Assembly: GCA_963816315.1 (NCBI GenBank)
Contig: CAWFJZ010000013.1
Span: 62,001-126,000 of the forward strand
Direction of reading: 5' to 3'
Length of the DNA: 64,000 nt
Source of the DNA: CADEEN01 sp963816315
GTDB lineage: Bacteria > Pseudomonadota > Gammaproteobacteria > Burkholderiales > Burkholderiaceae_C
The notes under the pieces are model-generated. The model made no database searches and had not been told where the DNA came from. It saw only the letters and a program-made list of their open reading frames with translations. Of this stretch, positions 25,307 through 33,067 are shown piece after piece. The translations under genes and the position numbers were made by a program. Position 1 is the stretch's first letter, and each line of letters starts with the position of its first letter.

Positions 25307-26178
25307 ACCTTGCGCTCGACCTTCTTGCCGAGCAGGCCCTGCGGCTTGAACAGGATGACGATCATGAAGATCACCAGCGCCACCGCGTCCTTGTAGGCCG
25401 GCGAGATGTAGGCCGCGGCCAGGTTCTCGGAAACGCCGACGATGACGCCGCCGAGCAGCGCGCCGCGGCTGTTGTTGAAGCCGCCGATGATCGCGGCGAA
25501 GAAGGCCTTGGTGCCGAGCGACTCGCCCATGTCGAACTTGGCCAGGTACGTCGGCGTCACCAGCAGCGCCGCCGCGCAGGCCAGCACCGCGTTGATGGCG
25601 AAGGTGTAGAAGATCATGCGCGGCACGTTGATGCCGAGCACGGTGGCGCTCTCGGTGTTCTGCGCCACGGCCTGCATCGCGCGGCCGGTGACGGTCTTGT
25701 TCAGGTACCACTGCGTGCCGAGCACGAGCGCCAGCGCGAAGACGAGCGTGCCGATGTCGGCCAGCGTCACCGTGACGCCGGCGACGTTGAACAGCTTGTC
25801 GGCGAACAGCGAAGGGAAGGGGTGCGCTTCGGCGCTGTAGCCGGCGCGGATGCCGTTGCGCGCCGCGATCGCCAGGCCGATCGTGGCGACGACGATCGGC
25901 ATCAGGCCGAACTTCAGCAGCGGGTCGGCGATGCCGCGCTTGAAGGCCCAGCCGAGCACGCCGACGGCGACGACGCAGGTCAGCAGGAAGCTCACCAGCA
26001 GCGGCGCGCCCATCGCGCCGAAGGCCAGCATCATGAACGCCGGCAACATGACGAACTCGCCCTGCGCGAAGTTGATCGTGCCGCTGGCCTGCCAGAGCAG
26101 CGTGAAGCCGAGCGCGGCCAGCGCGTAGATCGCGCCGGTGGCCATGCCGGAGATCAGCAGTTGCAGGAAGTCGGTCAT
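25303..26178 (-). CDS. livH: Branched-chain-amino-acid-type ABC transporter permease (LivH)
   Basis: A 291-residue permease, standard LivH length, with about eight membrane segments. It starts FLQLLISGMATGAIYALAAL and has TINFAQGEFVMLPAFMML, with GRAMQAVAQNTESATVLGIN as the ATPase-coupling loop. It follows the binding-protein gene after 72 bases and is coupled to livM by a 4-nt overlap. Confidence 0.94.
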   Translation of the reverse strand: MTDFLQLLISGMATGAIYALAALGFTLLWQASGTINFAQGEFVMLPAFMMLAFGAMGAPLLVSFLLTCVVAVGVLGWAFKRGIADPLLKFGLMPIVVATIGLAIAARNGIRAGYSAEAHPFPSLFADKLFNVAGVTVTLADIGTLVFALALVLGTQWYLNKTVTGRAMQAVAQNTESATVLGINVPRMIFYTFAINAVLACAAALLVTPTYLAKFDMGESLGTKAFFAAIIGGFNNSRGALLGGVIVGVSENLAAAYISPAYKDAVALVIFMIVILFKPQGLLGKKVERKV

Positions 26179-26250
26179 CGAGTCTCCGTTCGGCCTGAGG
26201 TATCGAAGGCCCGCGTGGCGCTTCGATACCTCAGCGCGAACGGTATGGCG

Positions 26251-27399
26251 TTACTTCTTCGCGCCCAACGCCGGCAGCACTTCCTTGACCGCCTGCTTGC
26301 CGTCTTTCACTTCGACGATGAAGCTCTCGCGGTCGATGTCGCCCTTGTCGTCGAAGGCCACGTCCATCAGCACGCCCGGGTTCTTGTCGGCCTTCAGCGA
26401 CAGGCCGTGCAGCGCTGCGGCGACGGCCTTCTTGTCGAGCTTGCCGACCTTTTCGATCGCCGCCTTGAGCATGTAAACGCCGGTGTAGCCCTTGATGCCG
26501 TTGTGGTCGGAGATCGTCTTCGTCTCCTGATAGAACTTGGCCTTGTACTTGAGCATCAGCGGGTTCGGTGCATCCACCGTCAGGCCGACGTGCGCGACCA
26601 CGCCGTTGGCGGCGTCGCCGGCCAGCTCGATCACCTTCTGGCTGGTCAGCGTGGTCTCGCCGACGATCGGCTTGTTGTAGCCCTGCTTCTTCAACTCGCG
26701 CAGCGCGCGCGCCGACTCTTCTTCGTTCGTGTAGACGAACAGCGCATCGGCGTTGGCGCCCTTGGCCTTCAACACCGCGGCCGAGAAGTCGACCTGGTTC
26801 TGGTCGGTCGAGATGTCGGCCACCACCTTGGCGCCGTTGGCTTCGAGCGCCTTGGTGATGGCGTCGCGGCCGCCCTTGCCGAAGTCGTTGTTGACGTAGA
26901 TCACGGCCACGTTCTTGGCCTTCAGGTTGTTGGCCAGGTAGCGCGCCACCTTCGGCATCGCCGTGTCCTGCGTGAAGCTGGTGCGGAAGATGTACGGGTT
27001 GCCCTGCTTGGTGATCGCCGCGGCTTCGCCGCCGGTGAAGTTGGGCACCTCGGCGCGCTTGGTCTCGGCCATGCTGACCAGGATCGAGCCCGAGAACACC
27101 GGGCCGAAGACGGCGAACGCGTTGTCGTCGATGGCCTTCGTGGCCAGGCCCTTGGCAACGCCGGGGTTGCTTTGCGTGTCGGCGATCGAGTGCTCGATCT
27201 TCTTGCCGAGGATGCCGCCGGCTTCGTTGATTTCCTTGACGGCCATCTCGACGCCGTTCTTGAACATCGTGCCCGAGGTCGCCCCGGCCCCCGAGAGCTC
27301 GTACATGCCGGCGATCTTGACCGTGTTCTGCGCTTGCGCACCGGCGCTGAAAGCGGCGATGCAGGTGGCGGCAAGCAAGGTTCTGCGCAATGAATTCAT
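26251..27399 (-). CDS. Branched-chain-amino-acid-type ABC transporter substrate-binding protein
   Basis: A 382-residue periplasmic receptor of the Peripla_BP_6 type. The signal peptide (about 1-24) ends AGAQA-QN after the basic MNSLRR start. The mature part begins TVKIAGMYELSGAGATSG. Motifs such as NEAGGILGKKIE and YVNNDFGKGGRDAI are typical. It is first gene of the Liv-type operon and divergent from an IclR regulator 143 bases away, which likely controls it. Members of this group also bind aromatic acids such as benzoates and protocatechuate. Confidence 0.93.
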   Translation of the reverse strand: MNSLRRTLLAATCIAAFSAGAQAQNTVKIAGMYELSGAGATSGTMFKNGVEMAVKEINEAGGILGKKIEHSIADTQSNPGVAKGLATKAIDDNAFAVFGPVFSGSILVSMAETKRAEVPNFTGGEAAAITKQGNPYIFRTSFTQDTAMPKVARYLANNLKAKNVAVIYVNNDFGKGGRDAITKALEANGAKVVADISTDQNQVDFSAAVLKAKGANADALFVYTNEEESARALRELKKQGYNKPIVGETTLTSQKVIELAGDAANGVVAHVGLTVDAPNPLMLKYKAKFYQETKTISDHNGIKGYTGVYMLKAAIEKVGKLDKKAVAAALHGLSLKADKNPGVLMDVAFDDKGDIDRESFIVEVKDGKQAVKEVLPALGAKK

Positions 27400-27491
27400 G
27401 GTGGCGATGTCTCCTGAAAGTTTGTGGTGGCGCCTGACTGAACGATAGAAACGCAGGCCCTCGCCGACAAGCGTTTTCCCTCGGCGCTGCG

Positions 27492-27501
27492 CGATAATCG
27501 C
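27492..27501. promoter_or_regulatory. Candidate IclR-type operator between the Liv operon and the regulator
   Basis: CGATAATCGC is a perfect palindromic core inside the wider TGCGCGATAATCGCGCGCA, followed by a related half-site GCGCGATTTGCGATCGC at about 27510-27526. From memory, PcaR/PobR-type IclR regulators bind GTTCGATAATCGCAC, which has the same core. Position just upstream of the iclR gene and of the divergent liv operon supports an operator. Confidence 0.45.
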
Positions 27502-27542
27502 GCGCACTGCGCGATTTGCGATCGCTTCTCGGGTTAGTCCGT

Positions 27543-28352
27543 ATGCCCTCCCGCACTTCCGTCACCACCCCTGCTGCCGCCGCCGCCCCGGCCGAGATCG
27601 AACGGCGCGATCTGGTCGATGGCCTCGGCAAGGGCCTGCGCGTCATCGAAGCCTTCGACGAAGACCATCCGCAGCTCACGGCCAGCGCTGCCGCCGAGCG
27701 TGCCGGCATCACGCGCACGGCGGCGCGGCGCTACCTGCTGTCGCTGGTGCACTTCGGCTATGCACAATCCGACGGCAAGCAGTTCTGGCTGGCGCCGCGC
27801 GTGCTGCGCCTGGGCCAGAGTTATCTCGGCACGGCCAAGCTGCCGCGCCTGGTGCAGCCGTTCATCCAGCGCGTGGCGCAGCAGATCGGCCACACCGTCA
27901 ACGCCAGCGTGCTCGACGGCCACGAGGTCGTCTATATCGCGCGCTCGTCGCCGCCGCGCTGGGTGACGATCGGCTACGGCGTGGGTGTGCGCATCCCGGC
28001 GCATGTGGTCACGCCGGGCTTCGTCGTGCTGTCGGCCTTCGACGACGACGCGCTCGATGTCTGGATCAAGGCGCACGAGTTCGTCTCGTACACGCCGCAC
28101 ACCACCGTCAGCCGCGCCGTCTTTCGCTCGCAAGTGCGGCAGGCCAGGGCGCTCGGCTACTGGCACACCGAGCAGCAGCTTGACGCCGGCCTGCGCGGCG
28201 TGGCCGTGGCGCTGATCGACCGCAGGGGTCGCTGCCGCGGCGCAGTCGGCACGACGATGCCGATGACCGCCTACCGCAGCAGCGAGCACATGCTCGAAGA
28301 CGTGTTGCCGCCGCTGCAGGAGGCGGCGCAGTCGCTGCGGCCGTTACTTTGA
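27543..28352 (+). CDS. IclR-family transcriptional regulator (PcaR/PobR-like)
   Basis: A 269-residue regulator. The N-terminal winged helix is at about residues 28-85 (VDGLGKGLRVIEAFDEDHPQ, AERAGITRTAARRYLLSL). The C-terminal IclR effector domain extends to the end (VNASVLDGHEVVYIARS, GLRGVAVALIDRRGRCRGAV). Family members closest in pattern control protocatechuate, 4-hydroxybenzoate and beta-ketoadipate genes with aromatic effectors. The ATG at 27543 gives the usual 20-residue arm before the domain. It is divergent from the liv operon. Confidence 0.9.
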   Translation: MPSRTSVTTPAAAAAPAEIERRDLVDGLGKGLRVIEAFDEDHPQLTASAAAERAGITRTAARRYLLSLVHFGYAQSDGKQFWLAPRVLRLGQSYLGTAKLPRLVQPFIQRVAQQIGHTVNASVLDGHEVVYIARSSPPRWVTIGYGVGVRIPAHVVTPGFVVLSAFDDDALDVWIKAHEFVSYTPHTTVSRAVFRSQVRQARALGYWHTEQQLDAGLRGVAVALIDRRGRCRGAVGTTMPMTAYRSSEHMLEDVLPPLQEAAQSLRPLL

Positions 28353-28425
28353 ACCGAGGCGGCAAGCGCTGCAACACAGCGGCAGGACGAGCCGATGCCG
28401 GCTCGCCGAAACTGCGGAGTCAGAC

Positions 28426-28590
28426 ATGGCAACCACACGCATCGAGCAAGCCATCGACGAGATCGACACCTCGGGTGACGAGTTCGAAGCGTCGTCTTGC
28501 GACGACATCCGCCTGGCCTGGCTGGCTCAGGCACTCGACGGTGGCCCGGCCGCGGGCAGCGACTTCGAGGCGGTCTGGACCGATCGTTGA
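28426..28590 (+). CDS. Small acidic hypothetical protein
   Basis: A 54-codon frame from ATG 28426 to TGA 28590, with GCGGAG as a possible ribosome site about 10 bases upstream. It is acidic (TRIEQAIDEIDTSGDEFEAS) and its third codon positions are mostly G or C as in real genes nearby. It resembles no family I know. It lies between iclR and the convergent aroQ gene. It could be a remnant. Confidence 0.35.
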   Translation: MATTRIEQAIDEIDTSGDEFEASSCDDIRLAWLAQALDGGPAAGSDFEAVWTDR

Positions 28591-28617
28591 GGCGGAGCGA
28601 CGATCGATCTGCGGGCG

Positions 28618-29064
28618 CTACCCGGCCTTCACCGCCGACACCGCCGCGCGCAGCGCCAGCAGGTAGCTGTCCACGCCGAAGCCGCAGATCTGCCCCTTGA
28701 CGATCTCGGCGAAGACCGAGACATGGCGGAAGGCCTCTCGCGCGTGGATGTTGCTCATATGCAGCTCGATCACCGGGCAGGTCAGGATCGCCAGCGCGTC
28801 GCGGATGCCGTAGCTGTAGTGCGTCCACGCGCCGGCGTTGATCAGCACCGCATCCTTGCCTTCGCCGTAGGCCTGGTGGATGCGCTCGCACATCTCGCCT
28901 TCGCTGTTGGTCTGATAGCTCTCGACGTCGGCGCCGAGTTCCTTGCCGAGCGACTTCAACTGCGTGTCGATCTGCGCCAGCGTGATCGTGCCGTACTGCT
29001 TCGGGTCGCGCTTGCCGAACATGTTGTGGTTGATGCCGTGCAGCATCAGGACGTTCAGTGCCAT
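28618..29064 (-). CDS. aroQ: Type II 3-dehydroquinate dehydratase
   Basis: A 148-residue type II dehydroquinase. Active-site elements are present: the flexible lid GKRDPKQYG with the catalytic Arg (near 19) and Tyr (near 24), INAGAWTHYSYG (substrate Asn), and IELHMSNIHAREAFRH with the catalytic His. Some positions are unusual for biosynthetic AroQ (NAGAWTHYS rather than NPAAYTHTS). It interconverts 3-dehydroquinate and 3-dehydroshikimate. As the last gene of a catabolic-looking operon with aroE it could serve quinate breakdown rather than aromatic amino acid synthesis. Confidence 0.9.
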   Translation of the reverse strand: MALNVLMLHGINHNMFGKRDPKQYGTITLAQIDTQLKSLGKELGADVESYQTNSEGEMCERIHQAYGEGKDAVLINAGAWTHYSYGIRDALAILTCPVIELHMSNIHAREAFRHVSVFAEIVKGQICGFGVDSYLLALRAAVSAVKAG

Positions 29065-29077
29065 GACGTTGTCTCCT

Positions 29078-30124
29078 TTATTTGATGTCGATCGCCGTGC
29101 CGGATTTTGCTGCCGCGACGATGGCCTCGGTCACCCGCAGATTGGCCAGGCCATCGCGTGCGCTCACCAGCGGCTGCGCCTCGCCGCGCACGACGGCGCC
29201 GAAGTGTTCCATCTGGTGCTTGATCGGGTCGTCGCGGACCATGCCGACCACGCCGACCTCGAACGGCTTCCACCACGAGCGGTCTTCGGCGCGCGGGTAG
29301 GTCTTGAGGCGCATGGTCGGCACCGACAGGCTGCCGTTGGTGCCGCAGACGGTGTAGCAGTCTTCGTCGTCGTAGCTCGGGTAGGCCTTGTTCTCCTGCG
29401 AGGTCTGCTCCCAGCTCTTGGCGCAGGCCGCGGTGTCCGACAGGAAGAACGTGCCGAGCGCGCCGCTGGCAAAACGCAGGCTGATCGACACCGTGTCTTC
29501 GACCGCGAAGCCGCGCACCGCATGGGACGTGAAGGCCTGCACCGCGACGATGTCGCCGCACAGCATGCGCAGGTTGTGTACCTCGTGGATCATGTTGAGC
29601 AGGATCGGGCCGGCGCCAGGTTCGCGCCGCCACGGCGCATCGACAAAGTAGTGATCCGGCTTGACGAACGTGGCGCTGCCCATCACGCCGACGATGCGGC
29701 CGAGCACGCCGGAGTCCACCACCTGCTTGGCCTTGGCCATGATCGGGCTGTGGGCGCGGTGGTGGCCGATGAGGATCGTCGCCTTCGCTGCATCAGCGGC
29801 GCGCACCAAGCGCTCGGCTTCTTCGACCGTTTGCGCGATCGGTTTTTCGAGCAGCATCGGCAGGCCGGCGGCGATGCACTCCAGCGCCTGCGGCACGTGC
29901 AGCGGATTCGGCGTGGCCAGCACGATGCCGTCGGGCTTGTCCTTCGCCAACAGGTCTGCAAGCGACGCGTACAGCGGCACGCCGGCGGCGTCGGCGGTGG
30001 CCTTGGCGGCGGGCGACGGGTCCACCACCGCCGACAGCGCGACGGTCGCGCTGGCGCGGGCCACGGCCATGTGCGCCTGGCCGATATAGCCGGCACCGGC
30101 AACGGCGATTCTGGTCTGGCTCAA
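29078..30124 (-). CDS. Gfo/Idh/MocA-family NAD(P)-dependent oxidoreductase
   Basis: A 348-residue dehydrogenase starting at TTG (coding strand CTGACTTGAGCCAG). The Rossmann domain at the N-terminus reads IAVAGAGYIGQAH (GxGxxG), and the EKP catalytic motif is in MLLEKPIAQTVEEAE near residues 92-94. The C-terminal domain is the usual beta sheet, with HEVHNLRMLCGD holding the His/Asp region. Substrates are polyols or cyclitol-like compounds. Between aroE and aroQ, a quinate or other cyclohexane-carboxylate dehydrogenase role is attractive but unproven. It is 13 bases before aroQ. Confidence 0.88.
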   Translation of the reverse strand: MSQTRIAVAGAGYIGQAHMAVARASATVALSAVVDPSPAAKATADAAGVPLYASLADLLAKDKPDGIVLATPNPLHVPQALECIAAGLPMLLEKPIAQTVEEAERLVRAADAAKATILIGHHRAHSPIMAKAKQVVDSGVLGRIVGVMGSATFVKPDHYFVDAPWRREPGAGPILLNMIHEVHNLRMLCGDIVAVQAFTSHAVRGFAVEDTVSISLRFASGALGTFFLSDTAACAKSWEQTSQENKAYPSYDDEDCYTVCGTNGSLSVPTMRLKTYPRAEDRSWWKPFEVGVVGMVRDDPIKHQMEHFGAVVRGEAQPLVSARDGLANLRVTEAIVAAAKSGTAIDIK

Positions 30125-30203
30125 GTCAGCGGCGCCCGGCCGCCCGAAGCCACTGACGCGCCCCCTCGGGGGGCAGCGAACGAAGTGAGCGTGGGGGTTT
30201 CAT
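30125..30203 (-). repeat. Intra-operonic GC-rich repeat, type A
   Basis: On the coding strand it starts ATGA at the aroE stop and continues with CCCCCACGCTCACTTCGTTC, GCTGCCCCCCGAGGGGGCGC and TCAGTGGCTTCGGGCGGCCG. It ends CTGACTTG at the TTG start of the Gfo/Idh gene. It is the shorter sister of 2497-2598. CCCCC-GAG-GGGGG forms the hairpin core. Confidence 0.75.
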
Positions 30204-31024
30204 GTCAGCGGCACCGTGAGTTGATCGATCACCGGCCGTGTCTCGGGCCGCACGCCGCGCCACCACAGGAAGGCTTCGGCCGCCTGTTCGACCAGCATGC
30301 CCACGCCGTCGGCCACGCGCGGCACGCCGGCGTTTTGCGCCAGGCGCAGAAAGGGTGTGAGGCCCTTGCCGTACACGAGCTCGTAGGCGAGGGCGCTGGT
30401 GGCGAACACGCTGGCCGGCACGGGTGGCAGCTCGCCTTTTAAGCTGGCCGACGTGCCGTTGATGACGACGTCGAAGCCGCGCTCGTGCGCCAGGTCGGCA
30501 TAACCGCAAGGCGTGACCTTGCCATGCGCGGCGAACTGCTTGGCGAGGCCTTGCGCCGTGGCGAGGGTGCGGTTGGCGATCACCACCTCGGCCGTGCCGC
30601 GGGCGAGCAACGGCGGCACCGCGCCGCGCACCGCGCCGCCGGCGCCGAGGACCAGCACGCGCTTGCCCTTGAGCACGACGCCGAGGTTGCGTTCGATGTC
30701 GTTGGCCAGACCCACACCGTCGAAGTTTTGCGCGGCGATGCGCGAGCCTTCGAACTTCAGCGCGTTGGCGGCGCCGGCGATGCGCGCGGCCTCGTGGTGG
30801 TCTGTCGCCAGCTCGAAGGCCTGCAGCTTGAACGGCGCGGTGACGTTCATGCCGCGGCCGCCGGCGTCGCGGAAGGCCAGCACCGCAGCCTCGAAGCCGT
30901 CGAGCGGGCCTTCGATCTTGGTGTATTCGAGGTCCTGCCGCGTGCTCTTGGCAAATGCGCTGTGGATCAGCGGCGATTTGCTTTGCACGATGGGGTTGCC
31001 GATGACGGCGTAGCGGTCAGTCAT
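30200..31024 (-). CDS. aroE: Shikimate dehydrogenase (NADP-type)
   Basis: A 274-residue AroE. The substrate motif is MNVTAPFK (Lys66), with NFDGVG (Asp102). The nucleotide loop GAGGAVRG is at about 127-134. The second strand ends VVIANRT (151-153), the NRT motif that binds the 2'-phosphate of NADP. It reduces 3-dehydroshikimate to shikimate, or runs in reverse. It is coupled by ATGA to the CoA-transferase gene and separated from the Gfo/Idh gene by a type A repeat. It may be the main biosynthetic enzyme or part of this operon's special pathway. Confidence 0.9.
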   Translation of the reverse strand: MTDRYAVIGNPIVQSKSPLIHSAFAKSTRQDLEYTKIEGPLDGFEAAVLAFRDAGGRGMNVTAPFKLQAFELATDHHEAARIAGAANALKFEGSRIAAQNFDGVGLANDIERNLGVVLKGKRVLVLGAGGAVRGAVPPLLARGTAEVVIANRTLATAQGLAKQFAAHGKVTPCGYADLAHERGFDVVINGTSASLKGELPPVPASVFATSALAYELVYGKGLTPFLRLAQNAGVPRVADGVGMLVEQAAEAFLWWRGVRPETRPVIDQLTVPLT

Positions 31025-32232
31025 GAAGTGGTTTCCGAATAGAGCACGCCGTCGCGTGTCATTGCACTGATGTCAGCAGCCGAGAAGCCGAGCTCCGCGG
31101 CGATTTCGCGATTGTGCTGCCCGAGCAGGGGCGCCGGGCCGCGCGGCGAGGTGTCGCAATCGGAGAAGCGCAACGGCAGGTTCGGCAGCTTGATCTTGCC
31201 CAGCAGCGGATGGTCTTGCTCGATCACCATGCCGCGCGCCAGCGCTTGCGGGTCGGCCAGCACCTCGTCGATGCGCGCCACAGGAGCCGCAGGGACGCCG
31301 GCAGCGTCGAGCGCGGCGCAGCAGGCCTTGACGCTCGCCTGCGCCATCGTCCACTCGCGCACGGTGGCGAGGATCTCGACGCGGCGCGCGTTGCGGCCGG
31401 CGGACGAATGCAACCGCGTGTCGGCGGCATAGGTCTCTCCGCCGATCAATTTCGCAAAGCGCTTCCATGCATCGTCGGCCTGCGCCGCGATGACGAGGTA
31501 GCCGTCCTTGGCCGCAAAGCTGCCATAGACCGTGCTCTGCGGCAGGTCGTGACCCGTCTGCACGGGAATCTCGCCGCCGAGCAGGTAACTCTGCGCCGCG
31601 AAGTCGTGCATCGAGATCATGCAGTCGTAGAGCGCGATGTCGATGTGCTGGCCGCGGCCCGACTTCACGCGCCCGAGCAGCGCCGCGCAGATCGCGGAGA
31701 CGCCGTGCATGCCGGCGTACATGTCGGCGATCGGCATGCGAAACAGCGGCGGTGCTTCGCCCGGCGAGCCGACCAGCGCCATCGCACCGCTCCTGGCCTC
31801 TGCGATCAGGCCGAAGCCGGCGCGCTCGGCATCGGGCCCCGTGTGGCCATACGCGGAGACGGAGCAATAGACGAGCTTGCCGTTGCGCTTGGCGAGCTCC
31901 TCGTAGCCGAGCCCGAGCTTGTCGAGCGCACCGGGCCGGTAGTTCTCGACGAAGACATCGGCCTCATCGGTCAGCTTGTGCATGAGGTTCAGGCCGCGCT
32001 GGTCCTTCAGGTTCACGCACAGCCCGCGCTTGCCCATGTTCTGCTGCATGAAGTAGCCGCTCTGGCCGCCGATCATCGTCGGGCTGGCGCGGCCGGGGTC
32101 GCCGGCGCTCGGGCGCTCGACCTTGATCACGTCGGCGCCCATCGCCGCCAGGCAGCGCGAGATGTGCGGGCCGGCGAGGTAGTGGCTGTAATCGACGACT
32201 CGGATGCCGTCCAAGGGCAGGGCTTGTGTCAT
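31021..32232 (-). CDS. CaiB/BaiF-family CoA-transferase
   Basis: A 403-residue class III CoA-transferase. It begins LPLDGIRVVDYSHYLAGPH, has ADVIKVERPSAGDPGR and QNMGKRGLCVNLKDQRGLN, and the catalytic Asp is Asp170 in MPIADMYAGMHG. It moves CoA between carboxylic acids. Coupled 4-nt overlaps join it to a MaoC hydratase upstream and aroE downstream. CaiB plus MaoC is the usual pair for small branched dicarboxylic acids (mesaconate or citramalate type); the true substrate is open. Confidence 0.92.
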   Translation of the reverse strand: MTQALPLDGIRVVDYSHYLAGPHISRCLAAMGADVIKVERPSAGDPGRASPTMIGGQSGYFMQQNMGKRGLCVNLKDQRGLNLMHKLTDEADVFVENYRPGALDKLGLGYEELAKRNGKLVYCSVSAYGHTGPDAERAGFGLIAEARSGAMALVGSPGEAPPLFRMPIADMYAGMHGVSAICAALLGRVKSGRGQHIDIALYDCMISMHDFAAQSYLLGGEIPVQTGHDLPQSTVYGSFAAKDGYLVIAAQADDAWKRFAKLIGGETYAADTRLHSSAGRNARRVEILATVREWTMAQASVKACCAALDAAGVPAAPVARIDEVLADPQALARGMVIEQDHPLLGKIKLPNLPLRFSDCDTSPRGPAPLLGQHNREIAAELGFSAADISAMTRDGVLYSETTS

Positions 32233-32681
32233 GACTGCGGCCGCTTCGGAATCATCAGCCGATGCTCGCCGCGCTGCACGACTTCGCCGCGCTGATTGAT
32301 CAGCTCACTCGGCAGGATGACGATGCCCCAACCGGGCCGGCTCTGGCTCTCGCGCTTGCTGCCGACGCTGAAGAACACATGCACTTTGTCGTTCAGCTTG
32401 ATCGGCGCGACGAAGCTCCATTCCCAACCGAGCGACATGCCGGCGACGAAACGCATGTCGCTTTGCGTTTTGAGTCCGTCGGCGATCGACAGCCCGAACA
32501 GGCCATGCGCGACGCGTGTGCCGAAGGGCGTGGTTTTGGCGTATTCCTCGTCGGTGTGCACGGGGGTGTGGTCGCCGGTCAGGTCGGCGTAGGCCATGAC
32601 GCGGGCTTCGGTCACGTCGTACTCGGGGCTGACGCAGGACTCGCCGACGACGGCGTCGTCCCAATACTTTTCTTCGATCAT
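32229..32681 (-). CDS. MaoC-family dehydratase
   Basis: A 150-residue hotdog protein with the hydratase motif TGDHTPVHTDEEYAKTTPFG and RVAHGLFGLSIADGL. The ATG at 32681 overlaps the VOC gene stop (ATGA); the longer upstream frame is not supported. It likely acts on the CoA ester made by the coupled CoA-transferase. It differs clearly in sequence from the MaoC protein at 16906. Confidence 0.88.
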   Translation of the reverse strand: MIEEKYWDDAVVGESCVSPEYDVTEARVMAYADLTGDHTPVHTDEEYAKTTPFGTRVAHGLFGLSIADGLKTQSDMRFVAGMSLGWEWSFVAPIKLNDKVHVFFSVGSKRESQSRPGWGIVILPSELINQRGEVVQRGEHRLMIPKRPQS

Positions 32682-33067
32682 GGTTGGTCTGCTCTCGGGT
32701 TGATGGCGAGTGCCTGTGCGACGCACACGGCGGGTTGGGCCTGCATCAGCTCGACGGCCAGGCCATCGGGCAAGCGCAGCCAGTTGCGGCCTTGCGGCAT
32801 TTCGCTGACGCCGAAGCGATGCGCCGCGGCGATCGCCGCTTCGACGTCTTCGCACATCACGCCCAGGTGTGCGAGGCGTCCCTCGGGGCCGGCGAACTCC
32901 GGCGAGGCGATGAACTGCATGCCGCCGAGCGTCCAATATTGGCGCGGGTTCGCCGTGTCGCCATCGACTTCGCGCATCGTCATGCCGAGCACGTCGTGGA
33001 AGAACCTGATGTGCCAGTGGATGTCGTTGACCCAGATCGCGACATGTTCGAGATACGCCTTGCTCAT
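32678..33067 (-). CDS. VOC-superfamily (glyoxalase-like) protein
   Basis: A 129-residue protein with one VOC module pair: LEHVAIWVNDIHWHIRFFHD at the start (potential metal His near residue 8) and a later RLAHLGVMCEDVEAAI with a second His and a LAVELMQ Glu. It could be an isomerase, epimerase or lyase; methylmalonyl-CoA epimerase-like and ring-cleavage roles share this fold. It is coupled to both neighbours by 4-nt overlaps, so it is surely part of this pathway. Confidence 0.85.
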   Translation of the reverse strand: MSKAYLEHVAIWVNDIHWHIRFFHDVLGMTMREVDGDTANPRQYWTLGGMQFIASPEFAGPEGRLAHLGVMCEDVEAAIAAAHRFGVSEMPQGRNWLRLPDGLAVELMQAQPAVCVAQALAINPRADQP

